Below, one piece after another: positions 12,241 through 23,870 of a DNA stretch of 64,000 nt. The translations under genes and the position numbers were made by a program. The DNA lies in the NCBI RefSeq assembly GCF_910592395.1, contig NC_088326.1, positions 5,773,001-5,837,000 on the forward strand, in the 5' to 3' direction. The DNA comes from Lineus longissimus. Taxonomy: Eukaryota; Nemertea; Pilidiophora; Heteronemertea; Lineidae. Below the pieces are notes generated by a model. The model worked only from the letters and a program-made list of their open reading frames with translations, ran no database searches and was not told the origin of the DNA. Position 1 is the stretch's first letter. Each line of letters begins with the position of its first letter.

Positions 12241-12676
12241 TCCTAAGTTTGATTAGTTATCGCTCTAATGACTTTATAATTCCCTAATTATTCATAATAA
12301 ACTTACCTATCGTATACAGGTTACACTTATTTATCAAATAACCCAGGCCAGTATACCATGTACCATTACATCTGCATCATGCTGTTAATCGTGTTGCAAA
12401 CCTATTTTAGTCGGCATAAGAGCAGCAGAAGACGCTCGCGACACATTATGGTGTTCTTTACTGTCATTTAATGTATGGATGAGGCAATTAGCTTTTCTAC
12501 GCAGATGATGTCAACCTCGTCCACGGATAAATACACTTACACTGCCCCTAAACCCTGAAACTACCATGGTCCTGGCCTGTCGAAATTTTAGTGGCTTTCT
12601 GCCCTGAATAAAGTCTTCCTGCCCTGCATATTGTCACTCGATCGATAGGCTCAAACGTCATTGTACATGTACGTTG
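12041..12676 (+). repeat. Pair of about 84-bp direct repeats (12041-12124 and 12593-12676)
   Basis: Both copies run from GGCTTTCTGCCCTGAATAAA through CACTCGATCGATAGGCTCAA to TTGTACATGTACGTTG with only a few differences. The first overlaps the right half of the inverted-arm element. The second lies about 470 bp downstream in otherwise unrecognised sequence. They could be an LTR-like or tandem-duplication relic. Confidence 0.6.
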
Positions 12677-13807
12677 CTGCCGCAAAGTAAGCCCAGAGAA
12701 TTGCTTTTGAAAGTAATACAGATTCCGAAAATTGATCAGAATGTAGGACATTTTGTCACTGGCCTTTAAAAAAAAACGTGAGCGACTATTGGTCAGCTAT
12801 CAGTACTATTTGTACGGTTGATGACATTTTTTCTAAAGCGTGCTGCTGGAGAAATAAGCTTATGACTGTACACTTAGTCAATAATTTAACCAGATTTACG
12901 TAATTGTTATAGACTGGTTTAAAACAAGGTTTACGGACAAAAACGGGACCTGTGGGTGTAAACCACACCTATTCGCCGAGATCCAATGTCTTCCATAGAT
13001 AGTCTTCGAAAAAAGACGCTGCTCCGGTGCTATTACTGCCGCGCAGCCGTTTACCAACCGTCAAGATGGTATTGACGCCAGGTTTGCATGTCACGAATCA
13101 AGCCATTCAGTTATTTCTAAACTGTCTCTCTATCTTTCGACCGAAGATTGAATAACAATACTTAAAGTTTGTTTTGCATGTGTAGGGTAGCAGGTGAAGA
13201 AGTAAAAAATGTCCCCTGGGTAAAGACTCCGGCCCTGTTATGTTATATTCTGATGAACTGTAGTATATGGTTCATGAGAGGCCATCACCGTCAACAGCTT
13301 AGAAAGTGAAGCGCAAAATAGAGCCGGGCATTCTCTCCTATGTATAGGACATTTCACACTTCTAAGCTGGGTTCATCTGCGCGATTAAATTTATTGTGGT
13401 CATTTCCTGGTTCTGTTCCAGCAGAAAAACTATGCGCATTTGACTGACAGAAGTAAAGAAGCACCTAGTATACGTGCACTCAGGTCTGAGAACTACGAAA
13501 CACTTCATAACCTTTGTTTCGTGTACAAAAACAACGCTATCGTAGCCACGTCTTATTTTGGAACAAAATTGCCATTCGCTACTATCAAAATAAGAAAGTG
13601 TCAGCTGAAATATTGATTTTCTATTAGTAGCTCATGCCAAAATCAATGCACTAATAGGGACCTTCGATTTCTTGCTACCTTCGTGACAAATATTGTTGTA
13701 TTTCCCTAGTAACGCTTACATGCAGGACAGGCCACAGTCGTGGGTATGCATATTCACATATTAGTCTCGGATGAAAACATTTATTGAGGCAGCCAGTCAA
13801 TTTGTGG
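12677..13807. other. Non-coding, nothing recognised
   Basis: No ORF with family signature, no RNA gene and no paired repeat was seen. Confidence 0.4.
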
Positions 13808-14098
13808 CGAAATCGTCGATGATTTCAAGAATTCAAGTGATCGTCTGCATCTTTTCTGAAATTGAGATAACAGCGCTATCTGAGTTGTACTAGCCGTGTC
13901 TACTTCCACACCAATTATAATGGTGATATTCAAAGCCAATGTCATAACTCTTTTACCCTATATTCATGAATTTCGTGCCATTATACTTTTTCATATATAA
14001 TGCACGGAGTCATTCAAACTATACGGAATCTTGGAGTTGAGTTTTCCCAACAGGAGAAATATGCTGATTGGTCACTTCTAAATGTCATCGACGAAATG
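13808..14098. repeat. Hairpin MITE, family 1, copy 2
   Basis: Ends GAAATCGTCGATGATTTCA and (inverted) TCATTTCGTCGATGACAT. The interior GAGATAACAGCGCTATCTG matches copy 1 at about 946. An apparent plus-strand ORF across the right half is a by-product of the element. Confidence 0.6.
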
Positions 14099-14267
14099 AC
14101 CGAATGCGGTACAGGGCTGTCGACCATACTGCTTGAGTCAATCTTTCTCACAGAAATTTTCACGGAAGACACCATTACCTGACTAACAATATAGACAAAT
14201 ACATCGTACTTAAGAAAACTCATACCGTCACCGCGGCTCTTGATAAACGCTAGTGAGTAAGTGCATC

Positions 14268-14393
14268 TTATTTCTTGCACATAGAGAGAACCGAGATGTG
14301 TGTGTGCCAGTCTCGTTTCTTCGCTTCAATCGGCGCAGTCGCCATTAGTATAGCCAACATGAGGATTATACAGCCTCCATGACACCCTGTCAT
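14268..14393 (-). other. Possible signal-peptide exon, unassigned
   Basis: From the ATG at 14393 the minus strand encodes a signal-peptide-like start: a short polar region, then CIILMLAILMATA, then PIEA before KKRDW. The ORF stops at 14268. A weak donor (AT/GTGCAAG) lies near its end in phase 2. That does not match the phase needed by the first visible receptor-like exon at 10384, so at least one more exon would be required if they belong together. It could equally be chance hydrophobic sequence. Confidence 0.2.
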
Positions 14394-15915
14394 GCATGAT
14401 CGAGATGACACCCACAACATTACCCAATAATGCATAAGTAATGAAATTATGAGTGCCATTAAGATAAAACTGGCCACCAGGATCCATTGCACGCTATGAT
14501 TGCTACGACAAGACACGTTATAAGATATTTGATGGGAATATGATTGAATTAATGGCTTCATTTCTTATGCATTCAAGCACCGCCCCTCTATTTAGCTCGT
14601 GCATTTACTCTGTTGTGCATTACAGAAGGGACTGGACAGATTAGAGGAGTACAGACACCTCAATCTGTATACGAAGCCAAACAGTGCCATTTCTTACGTG
14701 CATTTTGTTGCGACTGTACGATTGTCTAGAGGTAACATAAATTAATGCGGTTTGTTTATACAACGATTTGCACTGACCAGGGTCTCCACCAAAGCGCTTC
14801 ATAACTGCTATCAATTTTACATTTCTCCGCACAGTGGCAGAAGCCGTCGCTCCAGCGCACACCTGATGAGCTCGATATATGAGGACAAAGAGGACACCAA
14901 ACTAGGTTTCTAAGCCATGATCCTTGAATTGGGAGACGGAGACGGACGCCGCAACCAACACACCACCAGCACGCCACTAGTACGCCGCCAGTTTCGAGGT
15001 CTAATGTTGTGAGCCCTTCTCCATGGAGATGATTGTCATGATCGACACAAAGCTTCATTTGATTATCTCGCCTTGAAACTAAAAGGCGGGAATTCAGCTT
15101 CAAAGAAAAGAGATTTTATGTGGGCGAATTGCAAGATGCGATAATTACGTTCGGCCTTGGTCCAAATATCAATTTTTTGAGAAAAAAAAACGCTTAAACA
15201 TTCTAATACGAAAATTTTTATCACTCCAAGATAGAGGTGTATGATTGGTATAATTGCTTACATGTTGTGAGAAATGGCGGAAACTTGGCAGCAACCGATT
15301 AGCATTCTTGGCCAACTCTGGATTTCACACGGTATAAAAGGAGGGGGTGAGTTAATTTATTCAAATGGCTGCCAGGGAAATTTAAATTCAGAGCTCCAAT
15401 GAAATTTTTCATGTTTTCCCATCATTCAACGGATTTAGGATTCGATGGGCAATTATTTGGCTAAGAATGTCATTATGAATATCTCATATATGCGTTTTAA
15501 TGAAAAAACACCAAAATTGTTCCTGGAATTTGTCATATTTGCTCCTAAAAAATTTAAAGTGTAGAAGAAAAGTTTCAGTTAGAGAAATGATTGACATGAA
15601 GTGGTCATGTGACCATGTTTACTGTTGTTGGGTTGCTAAGATACCTGAGTCAGTGATGGCAGTGTTAGTTGCTAAACATGCATTTGTCATAGCAGTCCTA
15701 CCTCTTTGCTGGTATCAGGATGGGTTTTGATATCAATCTATGATCTTGAAAGTGTTCTCTATCAGTATATATCGGTATCCAATAAAAGTTGCCTAAATCC
15801 TAACACACAATAATCCATGAAATTATCTAATCCACTAAGATGCGTTCTATGTTATCCAATTCTATTTACAATCACTACATATTCCATTGTTTATATTGGT
15901 ATATGGCAGAGTATT
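14394..15915. other. Non-coding; probable flank of the transposon that follows
   Basis: No gene recognised. The 3' end of the 15.9-19.1 kb transposon must lie here or just beyond, but I could not pair its terminal repeats. Confidence 0.35.
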
Positions 15916-16547
15916 TTAGCTCCACTTATGGCCCATATATGGCATATTTGGCAAATTTGGGAATAACCCACGGACAAAGTTCACAACACAATCGGGCATA
16001 ATCTCCCTTCTGCTCCGAACAGTAAAGTTGTCATCTCTCCTCCTCTGTTCCTTTTTTGCAATGTATTGGTGGTCATACCATGCTCCTCCATCCTCCATCT
16101 AGCATTTTCCAAAATAGTTTATATTTAACCTTTCTCATATTCCTGTTCCCAGCACGTGGCGCCTGTCCTCTACCAAACCAATGCTGTGGATGCTGCAGCA
16201 CACATGGTGAACATAGGCAGTCTGGACATTCCAACACTCCTGGGACTGGCTGAATAGCTGGGATTGGAAGTGGAGGTGCCTCCTCAGCATCTGCAGCTTC
16301 TGGTATAGGATCATTGTCCACTGGTACAGTAGGGTTAACATCCTCTGGGGGGTTAACAATGACACCACCATCAACTGGATCCAAATCACAATGTTCAAAC
16401 AACCCAACGCCTTCTGGAAAATCTGGTGCAGGAACTTCATCATCTTGAGGGACATCAGCAGCGTTGATCTCAACAATTTCCCAATCCCAATGTCCAAACA
16501 ATGCTCTAATGGTCTCTTTCTGTAGATCTGTGACCATCAATAGTTGC
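15916..16547 (-). pseudogene. Second transposon ORF, frameshifted and cut by an insertion
   Basis: Minus-strand reading from 16547 down: an acidic Pro-rich stretch, then CPDCLCSPCVLQHPQHW, RNMRKVKYKLFWKML, a frame change within the short GGATGGAGG repeat near 16085, then GAWYDHQYIAKK, RREIMPDCVVNFVRGLFPN and PYMGHKWS before the stop at 15916. The Cys motif and the REIMP-CVV block look like a zinc-binding accessory domain. I recall such a tail beside transposases like the one upstream, but cannot verify it. Its 5' part is separated by the element at 16548-17278. Two lesions make this copy non-functional. Confidence 0.6.
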
Positions 16548-17278
16548 GGTTCCACTACAGGAAAGTGCGGACTACATCCGAATTAGTTGTGATTCCATTA
16601 CAGCTAGTCCGGACTAAACAAGTCCGGCTCTCACTAAGAGCGGTCTTATTAAGTGCGGATAGGACAAGCGGATTTAAGCCGAACTTAGAATAGACCCGGA
16701 TCTAAAGCAGAAATTACCTGTAATGGAACCGCATTAGTCCGGATTAAGATCAAGTTACTAAGTACGGCTACAGGTGGCGTGTCAATGTGAACGTATTGCG
16801 CATGAGCGGAAGTGTTGGTTCTGTCAAAACAACACGCGGTATTTCTGTCAACAGGTCAACTCTGATTCGTTCTCATTTCTCATTTCATTATTCAATTCTT
16901 AATTTAAGTAAATTCTAGTGCTTTTTCATAACTATGGCTCGCTGTTCATGGACAGAGGTGGAAACCCTCGCGATTCTAACCATTTGGGAGCGTGAGGACA
17001 TTCAGGCCCAACTAAATGGGACCTGTAAAGACACGAAAGTATATGCTAAAATAGCAAAAGAATTGACTGAACTTGGTCACCCAAAGACCAAGGACCAAGT
17101 AAACACCAAAATAAAACGATTTAAATCGGACTACAAATAGAGTGGCGCCGCCTGTAGCCGTACCTGTTAACTTACCAATCCTGTAGTCGAACTGCACCAC
17201 ATTCGTTAGTCCGGACTGAGCTAAGTTCGGACCTGATGCGGATGCGATAGAAACGGATCTAAACCCTGTAGTGGAACC
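16548..17278 (+). mobile_element. 731-bp TIR element with Myb/SANT ORF, nested in the transposon
   Basis: It starts GGTTCCACTACAGG and ends CCTGTAGTGGAACC. Subterminal DNA is full of TCCGGA and GCGGAT motifs in both orientations. Internal near-copies of the terminus occur at about 16590 and 16720 (TTCCATTACAG, CCTGTAATGGAACC), hinting at a nested or rearranged end. No clear target duplication was found (flanks GC and AA). With a SANT ORF but no transposase, a shortened PIF/Harbinger-type element is likely. It interrupts the second ORF of the host transposon. Confidence 0.7.
16934..17140 (+). CDS. Myb/SANT-like DNA-binding domain protein (68 aa, transposon)
   Basis: A single short ORF starts at ATG in the context ACTATGG and ends at TAG. 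The protein is essentially one trihelix/Myb-SANT domain: CSWTEVETLAILTIW, then VYAKIAKELTELGHPKT and QVNTKIKRFKSDYK. The spaced aromatic residues and the terminal K-K-R-F-K-x-x-Y fit the Myb_DNA-bind_4 pattern. PIF/Harbinger elements encode a companion protein with such a domain that binds element ends. Here it is truncated right after the domain and no nuclease partner is present, so function is doubtful. It lies centrally in the TIR element 16548-17278. Confidence 0.6.
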   Translation: MARCSWTEVETLAILTIWEREDIQAQLNGTCKDTKVYAKIAKELTELGHPKTKDQVNTKIKRFKSDYK

Positions 17279-17394
17279 AAGACTTATGTCCATTTGTGCC
17301 TTGCTTCCTCCATGGCTAGTTGATAACTATTGTGCAGGTGGGCACCAGTAACATCTCAAATAAAAATTCTCTAATAGGCTGTTCCAATTTAGGT

Positions 17395-19131
17395 CTATGC
17401 ATCAGAGGGATAAAAGTTACACATCCACCTGTCCCAAATGATATTTCTAAAACTGTACTCCTTTTTGGAATGAACCGGCCTGCCTGTTTGCCTCCTTGGA
17501 TGTGCTGCATCATCAATCAGAGTGACTGAAGTACGTGGCCTATCGATGTGTTCATTCCAATCAAGAATCGCAAGTTCAGCATTCATCCGGTACCTCTGTT
17601 GACCAATTCCACCAATCCGTTTGTCTTGATAAATCAACAAGGCATTGTTAAATGACTCTACGTAATGCGTGTTTTTGAATGCGCAATAGTTCTGGGCATC
17701 TTTGTACATCGGTATTCCTTTGAGGAATTTGGCAAGTACTTCCTCTGCAGAATCTGATGTTATCTTCTCCTTGCTCGCTTCATACATAGGGTCGCTGCGA
17801 CATCTTGAATCTGGGTGACAATGTTGGTGATCATTCTTATAATGAGGGATGATGCTACCAATATTAGCTCTTAATTTTTCTGGTGAATCCTCGCATGTCT
17901 TCATAGCCCAGTACACATGTGTCCTGATGGAAGCAGCCTTGTCCTTGAATTGGGAAACACCAGCCACCTTCTTTTTGTCGGTCATGAGCTTTTTGAATTG
18001 TTTTGCAAGACTCTTGCAGGCATGCCATGTATCATTTCCATTACGAGTAGGTTTCCTCTCTTCTCGTACAAATTTGATGACAGAGGCATTGTTGTCATGT
18101 GAGTGTACGTTTATCGGGACAGTTTCATTGTCAAAATACTCGTAGATCCTCTTAGTCCCAAGGATCTCATGACGTTGTGTGCATGGATCATCGGTAATCT
18201 TTGAAACCGTCTCAACTCTCAGGACTTTATGTGAAATGTCCCCCAGGCAAACTACATCAGAGAAGCGTGCATTCTTGCGCCAATTGTGTCTTGCATCAGT
18301 CATGATGCTGATGCCATCATCCAAAACTTCATTTGAAGCAATCTCCTCCTGGGGGGCATCCTTCTGGGATTCTTCGGCACACTGGTGGACAGCTTTACAA
18401 TAGGTTTCAGTAAAACTATCAAGAGATGTGTCCCCAATTTTCCCGATACCAGAACTGTCACAGAGCCTTTGATATTGGATTGGCTGAATCCCAGCAGCAA
18501 TATGTCCATGCGCCATCCTAGCGTCTACAAGAAACTTTCCACCCTCAATTCGTGGGGAGGAATACCAATGGAACGAATGACGTTTGTCCCCACATATAAC
18601 GTCAAAGATACCCGTGTGCCCACCATCACGACATAATTCCTTCACAGTCAGGCGTTCTTGGCAAGCTGCACTATGCTCCTGCAATCTGGTGACCAAATTG
18701 TCTACAGCCGATTGAGTACAAAGGAATATGGGTTCCGTTGTTGCACTCTTGGGACAATACTGGTATGAACCGGAATAGACAACATCTTCCTCCTTATCAT
18801 CCACCTTGCCTTCCTCCTTCCTCATCAAATTATTTTCAATGTAATAATCCATGACTTGAGAAAGCAATGCATAGTTAGTGACTTTGGAAATGAGACCTCC
18901 TCCAAGTTCAAGTTTGATGTGATCGAGTTTGTTCATCAATATGGCTTTCTCCTCATCTTTTTCACAAGTAAATTCGATCTGTCCTCGTTTCTTTCTTGAA
19001 CTCTCCTGTTTTCTCCTCTCCCTCTTTAGTGCCTGCTTGCTTGGGCTATCGGACGGACGTTTTTTTCGCGGATTCTGTGATCTATTTAAATCTTTGAGTC
19101 TCACCAACTGAGGGACATTTTCTGGATTCAT
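17395..19131 (-). CDS. Transposase-like protein, 578 aa, intact
   Basis: One uninterrupted ORF begins at the ATG at 19131 (context AAACATGA) and ends at 17395. Residues 1-60 are very basic (RKKRPSDSPSKQALKRERRK), like a nuclear-localisation or DNA-binding tail. The middle has candidate acidic catalytic positions: MTDARHNWRKNA, then VHSHDNNASV, then NDTWHACKSLAK. Next come a Cys/His cluster (HYKNDHQHCH, SRCRSDPMYE) and NTHYVESFNNALLIYQDKRI, then a region ending LDWNEH. I recognise the overall pattern as an abundant transposon-derived family in invertebrate genomes, possibly Kolobok-like, but the superfamily call is uncertain. A damaged second ORF lies downstream on the same strand (15916-16547), so the element probably had two genes. 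Terminal repeats were not found. Confidence 0.65.
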   Translation of the reverse strand: MNPENVPQLVRLKDLNRSQNPRKKRPSDSPSKQALKRERRKQESSRKKRGQIEFTCEKDEEKAILMNKLDHIKLELGGGLISKVTNYALLSQVMDYYIENNLMRKEEGKVDDKEEDVVYSGSYQYCPKSATTEPIFLCTQSAVDNLVTRLQEHSAACQERLTVKELCRDGGHTGIFDVICGDKRHSFHWYSSPRIEGGKFLVDARMAHGHIAAGIQPIQYQRLCDSSGIGKIGDTSLDSFTETYCKAVHQCAEESQKDAPQEEIASNEVLDDGISIMTDARHNWRKNARFSDVVCLGDISHKVLRVETVSKITDDPCTQRHEILGTKRIYEYFDNETVPINVHSHDNNASVIKFVREERKPTRNGNDTWHACKSLAKQFKKLMTDKKKVAGVSQFKDKAASIRTHVYWAMKTCEDSPEKLRANIGSIIPHYKNDHQHCHPDSRCRSDPMYEASKEKITSDSAEEVLAKFLKGIPMYKDAQNYCAFKNTHYVESFNNALLIYQDKRIGGIGQQRYRMNAELAILDWNEHIDRPRTSVTLIDDAAHPRRQTGRPVHSKKEYSFRNIIWDRWMCNFYPSDA

Positions 19132-21204
19132 GTTTGCGTTTGAAAATTAACTTTGGAACTGATTATATCATGGTTTATCGCAGTTATGAAGTACTTCCTG
19201 GTATCTGTGCTAGGTACTGACTGGTGGTGTAGTGACCCATCAGCTAATTTCATCTTCCAAGTTTACTTCACCCAAAAGTTGACAGAGAGCATTGTATATC
19301 TGACTCTGTTTGATATACAGAGGTTTCAGCAAACCATGTTGAACCCAATTCTTGTGTAACAACATATGTGCAACTCATCAATCTGGCCCTGAACCCTGGC
19401 CTAGTAGGTGGTCAAGAACAAAAATAGTGTGAGAAAAATCCCAAGCCCTTTGTTACTAACTACAACCTTTTACATTTTATGCTATGATAGCCATGTGGTT
19501 TATTCGCGCCAGTGACGTCAGACCACTACTGCATATAGCTACCTATAGGATTGCATCGCTTATCTCCAGGTAGCCACCTACTCATAGCAGACTCATAACA
19601 TTATCATCGCCGTACCTGGGACCGTGAGTTGTAGGCAGGCTTGTTCGACTGACGGACGTGTGAATAGCAACAAAGGAACCAACACTATCGTTCAATTTTA
19701 TTAATTTAAACCCACCCGATGCAACATATCATCATTTCCTTTCCTTTCACACGGCAGATCTGAGACGATACGCATTTCGCCGTGGACGAATCTTACTAAA
19801 ACCCACAATACAAGAAGGACAGGATCTTAGAAGTTGCCATAGCAACCAGGAAACATTTTATTAAACATTTCTCTGGAGGAAGGATCTTGCTTTTGGCTAA
19901 TATGTAGTCGCTGGTGATAGGTTATTCATGGGCGTGTGATTGCACGACGAAGTGGAATGGGGTTCACAAAATTGATTCGCATGCAAAATTGATTCGCATG
20001 CAAAATGTTCTGAAATCTAAACGAAACCTTCATTTGCCGAAATCGCTGTTCAGTGGCAGAACGTAGCCAAAAACCATCCCCTCCAACAATACATTTCATA
20101 ATCAACACTCCTAAAGCATCTTTATCCCCCGCCCCCATTCACACATTCCTCAGAAGTGCAAGTTTTTAGGCTGTAAAAATGTACCAATAATGTACACTTT
20201 TTTTTACTTGTGAGGAATTATAAGAACAGTTAAGGCACTAAAATTCAAATTATTGGTTGCACTTTATATCAATTCGCGTGACTACACGCGATGGAAACAT
20301 GTGATACGCATGTTCTACTAAAAGCTCAGCAGGTGAGGGTAATTCAGCTTTGTTTTGATATCGTCATAGTTACAGCAACCAATCTGAATATTTTTATTCT
20401 TACTTTTCTCCAAATACTTCTGATGTAGATAATTATAAAGGTTGATATCAATAACTATAATCCAGGATGAAATTCTGTTCATATCTCTTACTGCGTCGAA
20501 CTTTACTTTATTCAAATATTTTCCGCAGTTTTTGAAGTTTTTTCAATAGGGATATTCAGCGATATTTGCTTTATTCCACTTTTCAATTACATTCTTTAAC
20601 AGAAAACGATTTACTAACCCAAGGCAGATGATGGAATGGCTTATAATTGGCTTGGACTGCTGGATCGATAAAATGTGATTGACGATGACACAGTCGGATT
20701 CCGATAAAAACCGCTAGTCGCAAAACAAATTCTCTATCACAACTGATATCCGTCCCGCTTCGCGTCAGTGACGCGCGACGCACGCGTGAGTTGCTCGCCA
20801 ATGAAGCACTATAGTGGGCTACACACCAACAAAAGGTTTTAAGCCATTTTCTTCAGACATCAACTGTCAAACTCGAACCTAATATTTGCAGGGCAGAAAG
20901 ACCTCACCCAGGGCATGCATCCATAGCATTTTTGACAGGTCATGACCATGATAATTTCAGGGTTTAGGGGGTCTGAAGTTTTTGGGGTCGTTTTTGTCTT
21001 AATTTCACGCGTCCAGCACGTTTCACGGCTCAGCGGGTTTAATTGGATCCCCAAATCTACGCCGGTGAACATATGATGCTCAAAGTTCATCGTAATGTTC
21101 CCAGAAACAAATTTAATTCATGATATCAGAGAAACTACATTCTGATTGCAAAGTTGGTGAGTTGGTGAATAAACTGCGACAGAGAATGTTTTACAAACAA
21201 TTCA
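19132..21204. other. Non-coding; nothing firm recognised
   Basis: A small direct repeat (TTGATTCGCATGCAAAA, twice) lies at about 19972-20005. No supported gene. The 5' end of the transposon should lie in the first few hundred bases, but its terminus was not identified. Confidence 0.4.
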
Positions 21205-21420
21205 TACAACATACCACCTTCACGAGTACGGACCGGATATCGCCATTCCACCATGATTTATTCCTAGCATTAAAATCACCACCACATACTACAGCATCAA
21301 CCTTGGACTTAAGAGCTAATTCATTACAATTATCAAACTGCCGAAAGAAGTTTATCCTTGCTTCCGTCTTTTGTGAGAGCGATAAACACCACCAAATAAT
21401 AATGTAGTTTTTTTGACTCG
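21205..21420 (-). pseudogene. Non-LTR retrotransposon (LINE) endonuclease remnant
   Basis: Minus-strand reading gives FGGVYRSHKRRKQG, a frame break, then FFRQFDNC, then KVDAVVCGGDFNARNKSWW. The GGDFNARN..W block is the characteristic Asp-Asn motif of the apurinic-type endonuclease domain of LINEs, and G-V-Y-R-S is the preceding conserved strand. Only about 70 codons remain, with at least one frameshift and no reverse transcriptase nearby. Dead fragment. Confidence 0.7.
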
Positions 21421-21571
21421 TCTAACCATAAACACCCCTTTCCAAGTCACATCTTCATTTAACTGAAATAGAATCTCGAACATACACTAGAAGACCACGG
21501 CTGGACTATTTATAGTAGCAGTCATCCAGTACATAAAAGCCATCTATGATACATTCCCTTAGGTTCAAATA

Positions 21572-21934
21572 GCATTCCGCGAAGTTACTATTTATAGCTC
21601 ACAAGGTCATTTGCACAAGATATTGATGACGTTTTAGTCACGTGACAGTCGGACATCGACACTTATTTCTACGCATTTGAGCTTATTTCAAAGTCAATTA
21701 TCTTTGACCCTGCATTGCTTTTAGCATGAATGATACCATAGAGTCAGAGAGAGAAATATTCAGAACAATTATGTAGTATTTCCAACACTCGGACATGTGC
21801 CAGATTGAATCTAACTGCCCTAGTTAGAAAGCCTGAATCCATTACGAAACCGCATGTTTGTCCGACATTGCCTGTAATTCAGCGATGGGGAAATAGAGGG
21901 CAGCAGCTGCAGTGACCTCATCTTCGCGGAATGC
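21572..21934 (+). mobile_element. 363-bp MITE with TA target site, copy 1
   Basis: Terminal repeats GCATTCCGCGAAG / CTTCGCGGAATGC with TA on both sides (21570-21571, 21935-21936). A near-identical copy of the same length lies inverted at 34143-34505. Non-coding. TA duplication plus short TIR fits a Tc1/mariner-type non-autonomous element. Confidence 0.85.
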
Positions 21935-21936
21935 TA

Positions 21937-22930
21937 TTGGAACCCGCTACACAAATACATGCTATTATTTCGGAACGGGATCGTTAAAACAAGCTGTTAA
22001 AAGCAGTTATGAGCGAGAAATATCAAACATCTTCCAAGATATCCTGTTAAATCTCGTGACATTTTACTTTCCGCGTGCAGGGTATGAATACAATGCAGAC
22101 CGACTTTAGCTCTAGAAAAGTGTTCCTTGCTTTTAAAACAGAATGCAAGATATACATCATGGATGTACTGTGTATACATATCCTGATATACCATTAACAT
22201 TCAGAGTTCAATAGCTTTTGTTCACTTTATACTTGTTTACTTTCGGAAGAATAATTCGCTTCTTTCACTACATAAACGTCTTATGTTCTTGACTGTTATG
22301 TACAATACATATAGCTCTATTGATCTAACCAAAGTTCTTACTTATCCACATGTTTCTCGAAAACATAAGTCGGCTGAACCAAGTGGCGCGGACCGGTGTA
22401 ACGTTTTATCTGGTACCCGATATTTCTGTATTCACTAACAAAAGATTGTTGATCAAATAAGACGCCTCCGCAGATCGACTGACAAAAAGTATACGACGCT
22501 GAGTAACCAGCACTCTCATTTAATTGACAATACTAGCCCCCTTTTTGTAACTAACCATCGAAGGGTCTTAGCAGAAAGTTACCCAGGTTATAGAATGTCG
22601 ATTTCTTAAACTCACCGGTGTAAAGTTTTTGAGTCTTTTCGATTCACCTCATTGTTTTGGAACACAGAGTCAGATAAAACGTTTTTCACTATTTTCCCTA
22701 CTAAAAACTCATGGTCTCTCTAGATGCCTATTAAATTGCATGAAAACACTAGAATTGGGGACAGCCAAAACGATACACAGGCGCGCATGTCATTATTGTG
22801 TTATCACAACACAAATCTTGAACTTCAGTTCAGTTATTCTGGTTGAACGGCAACAGCTGGTGAATGTCAACTGATCACATAGTTTAACCAACACACAGAG
22901 CCAACAGCATTGGATGATGTACTAAAAAAG
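21937..22930. other. Non-coding, nothing recognised
   Basis: No ORF with family signature and no paired repeat seen. Confidence 0.4.
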
Positions 22931-23068
22931 TAAGGTAGAGTGGGATAATTGTAGCCCCGGTTTATTAATAGCCCCTGCAATGTTTGATGCATGGGGATAT
23001 CAATCAGTATCATAGGCAGGGGCTACAATTAAACCGGGGCTAAGTACAATTACCCCCATTCTACCTTA
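22931..23068. repeat. Hairpin MITE
   Basis: TAAGGTAGAGTGGGATAATT at the left is inverted at the right (AATTACCCCCATTCTACCTTA). Inner arms carry TAGCCCCGGTTTA and TAAACCGGGGCTA. Probable TA duplication at both ends, about 134 bp between. Non-coding. Confidence 0.75.
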
Positions 23069-23870
23069 TACCACATGTTATACGGCCGCCTCAAAGTATT
23101 CGCGCCCATGACTTACTTACTACGATTCGAAAAAACTTCTAAGACAAAATTGTTCACAGTTAGTATTAATTTCGGTGAATTATGAAGTTTTTCTTTGTTT
23201 TCCATTGAAAAGAATAATTAATAATTAATCTACATGTAGGTTTGCAAGTAAGTCATCAAGATTAATAATCGAAGATCTGACGGTTTTAGCGTACCTCCCT
23301 GTACGATTCGATAGCAATTCCTCTCATGAGAGTTTCTTCTTTCGCTACTTTTTTTACAATGTCACTTTCGATCACATGGTGAGTGTGTGATGACAAAACC
23401 AATGTGTCCAATCCAAACCGTACTTCACCAAAACATTTCTGTGGTAACTTTTGATTCGTTGAGGCTTTGTATTTGATACTGGTATGCACTATATACATGT
23501 ATATGCAGCAGTAGTTTTCCCCCTTGTCCTTAGTAACACCGCTTAGTTTGCCTATTTGGATGTTGGAACCGCTCCCCGGTCTGATGATAACTACAATAAA
23601 GCAAGTTTATCCCAGAGAAAAGATTGTTTGTACATCAGTCGCAGCCGTTGACCTACTTAAAAATGTTTTGGGCACCATCAAGGCAGTTGATCGAACTGTT
23701 CGTAGCCTTTGATGGATTTCATGAAAGATACTTTTGGCGCAGTCAAGACTTTTGACCTATTCCGAAGCCTTTGATGTATTTTATAACTTCCAATCATGTT
23801 AAACGAGATATTCCGATGAAATCAGGTGACCTTCTTTTTAAATTCCAAGTGAAAAAAGAAAAAGGTAATG
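23069..23870. other. Non-coding, nothing recognised
   Basis: Short ORFs only. A local near-duplication of about 35 bases (GACCTA...TTTGATG) occurs at about 23648-23780. Confidence 0.35.

Noticed and set aside
14014-14280. Minus-strand ORF as an extra receptor-like exon (AFIKSRGDGMSFLKYDVF)
   Set aside because: It has possible splice sites but overlaps the edge of a MITE and does not resemble any part of an iGluR.
16135-16497. 120-codon ORF overlapping the Cys-rich transposon ORF
   Set aside because: It is the alternate frame of the same strand. The other frame has the recognisable CPDC motif.
17849-18636. Several plus-strand ORFs of 60-98 codons
   Set aside because: They are shadows of the 578-aa minus-strand ORF.
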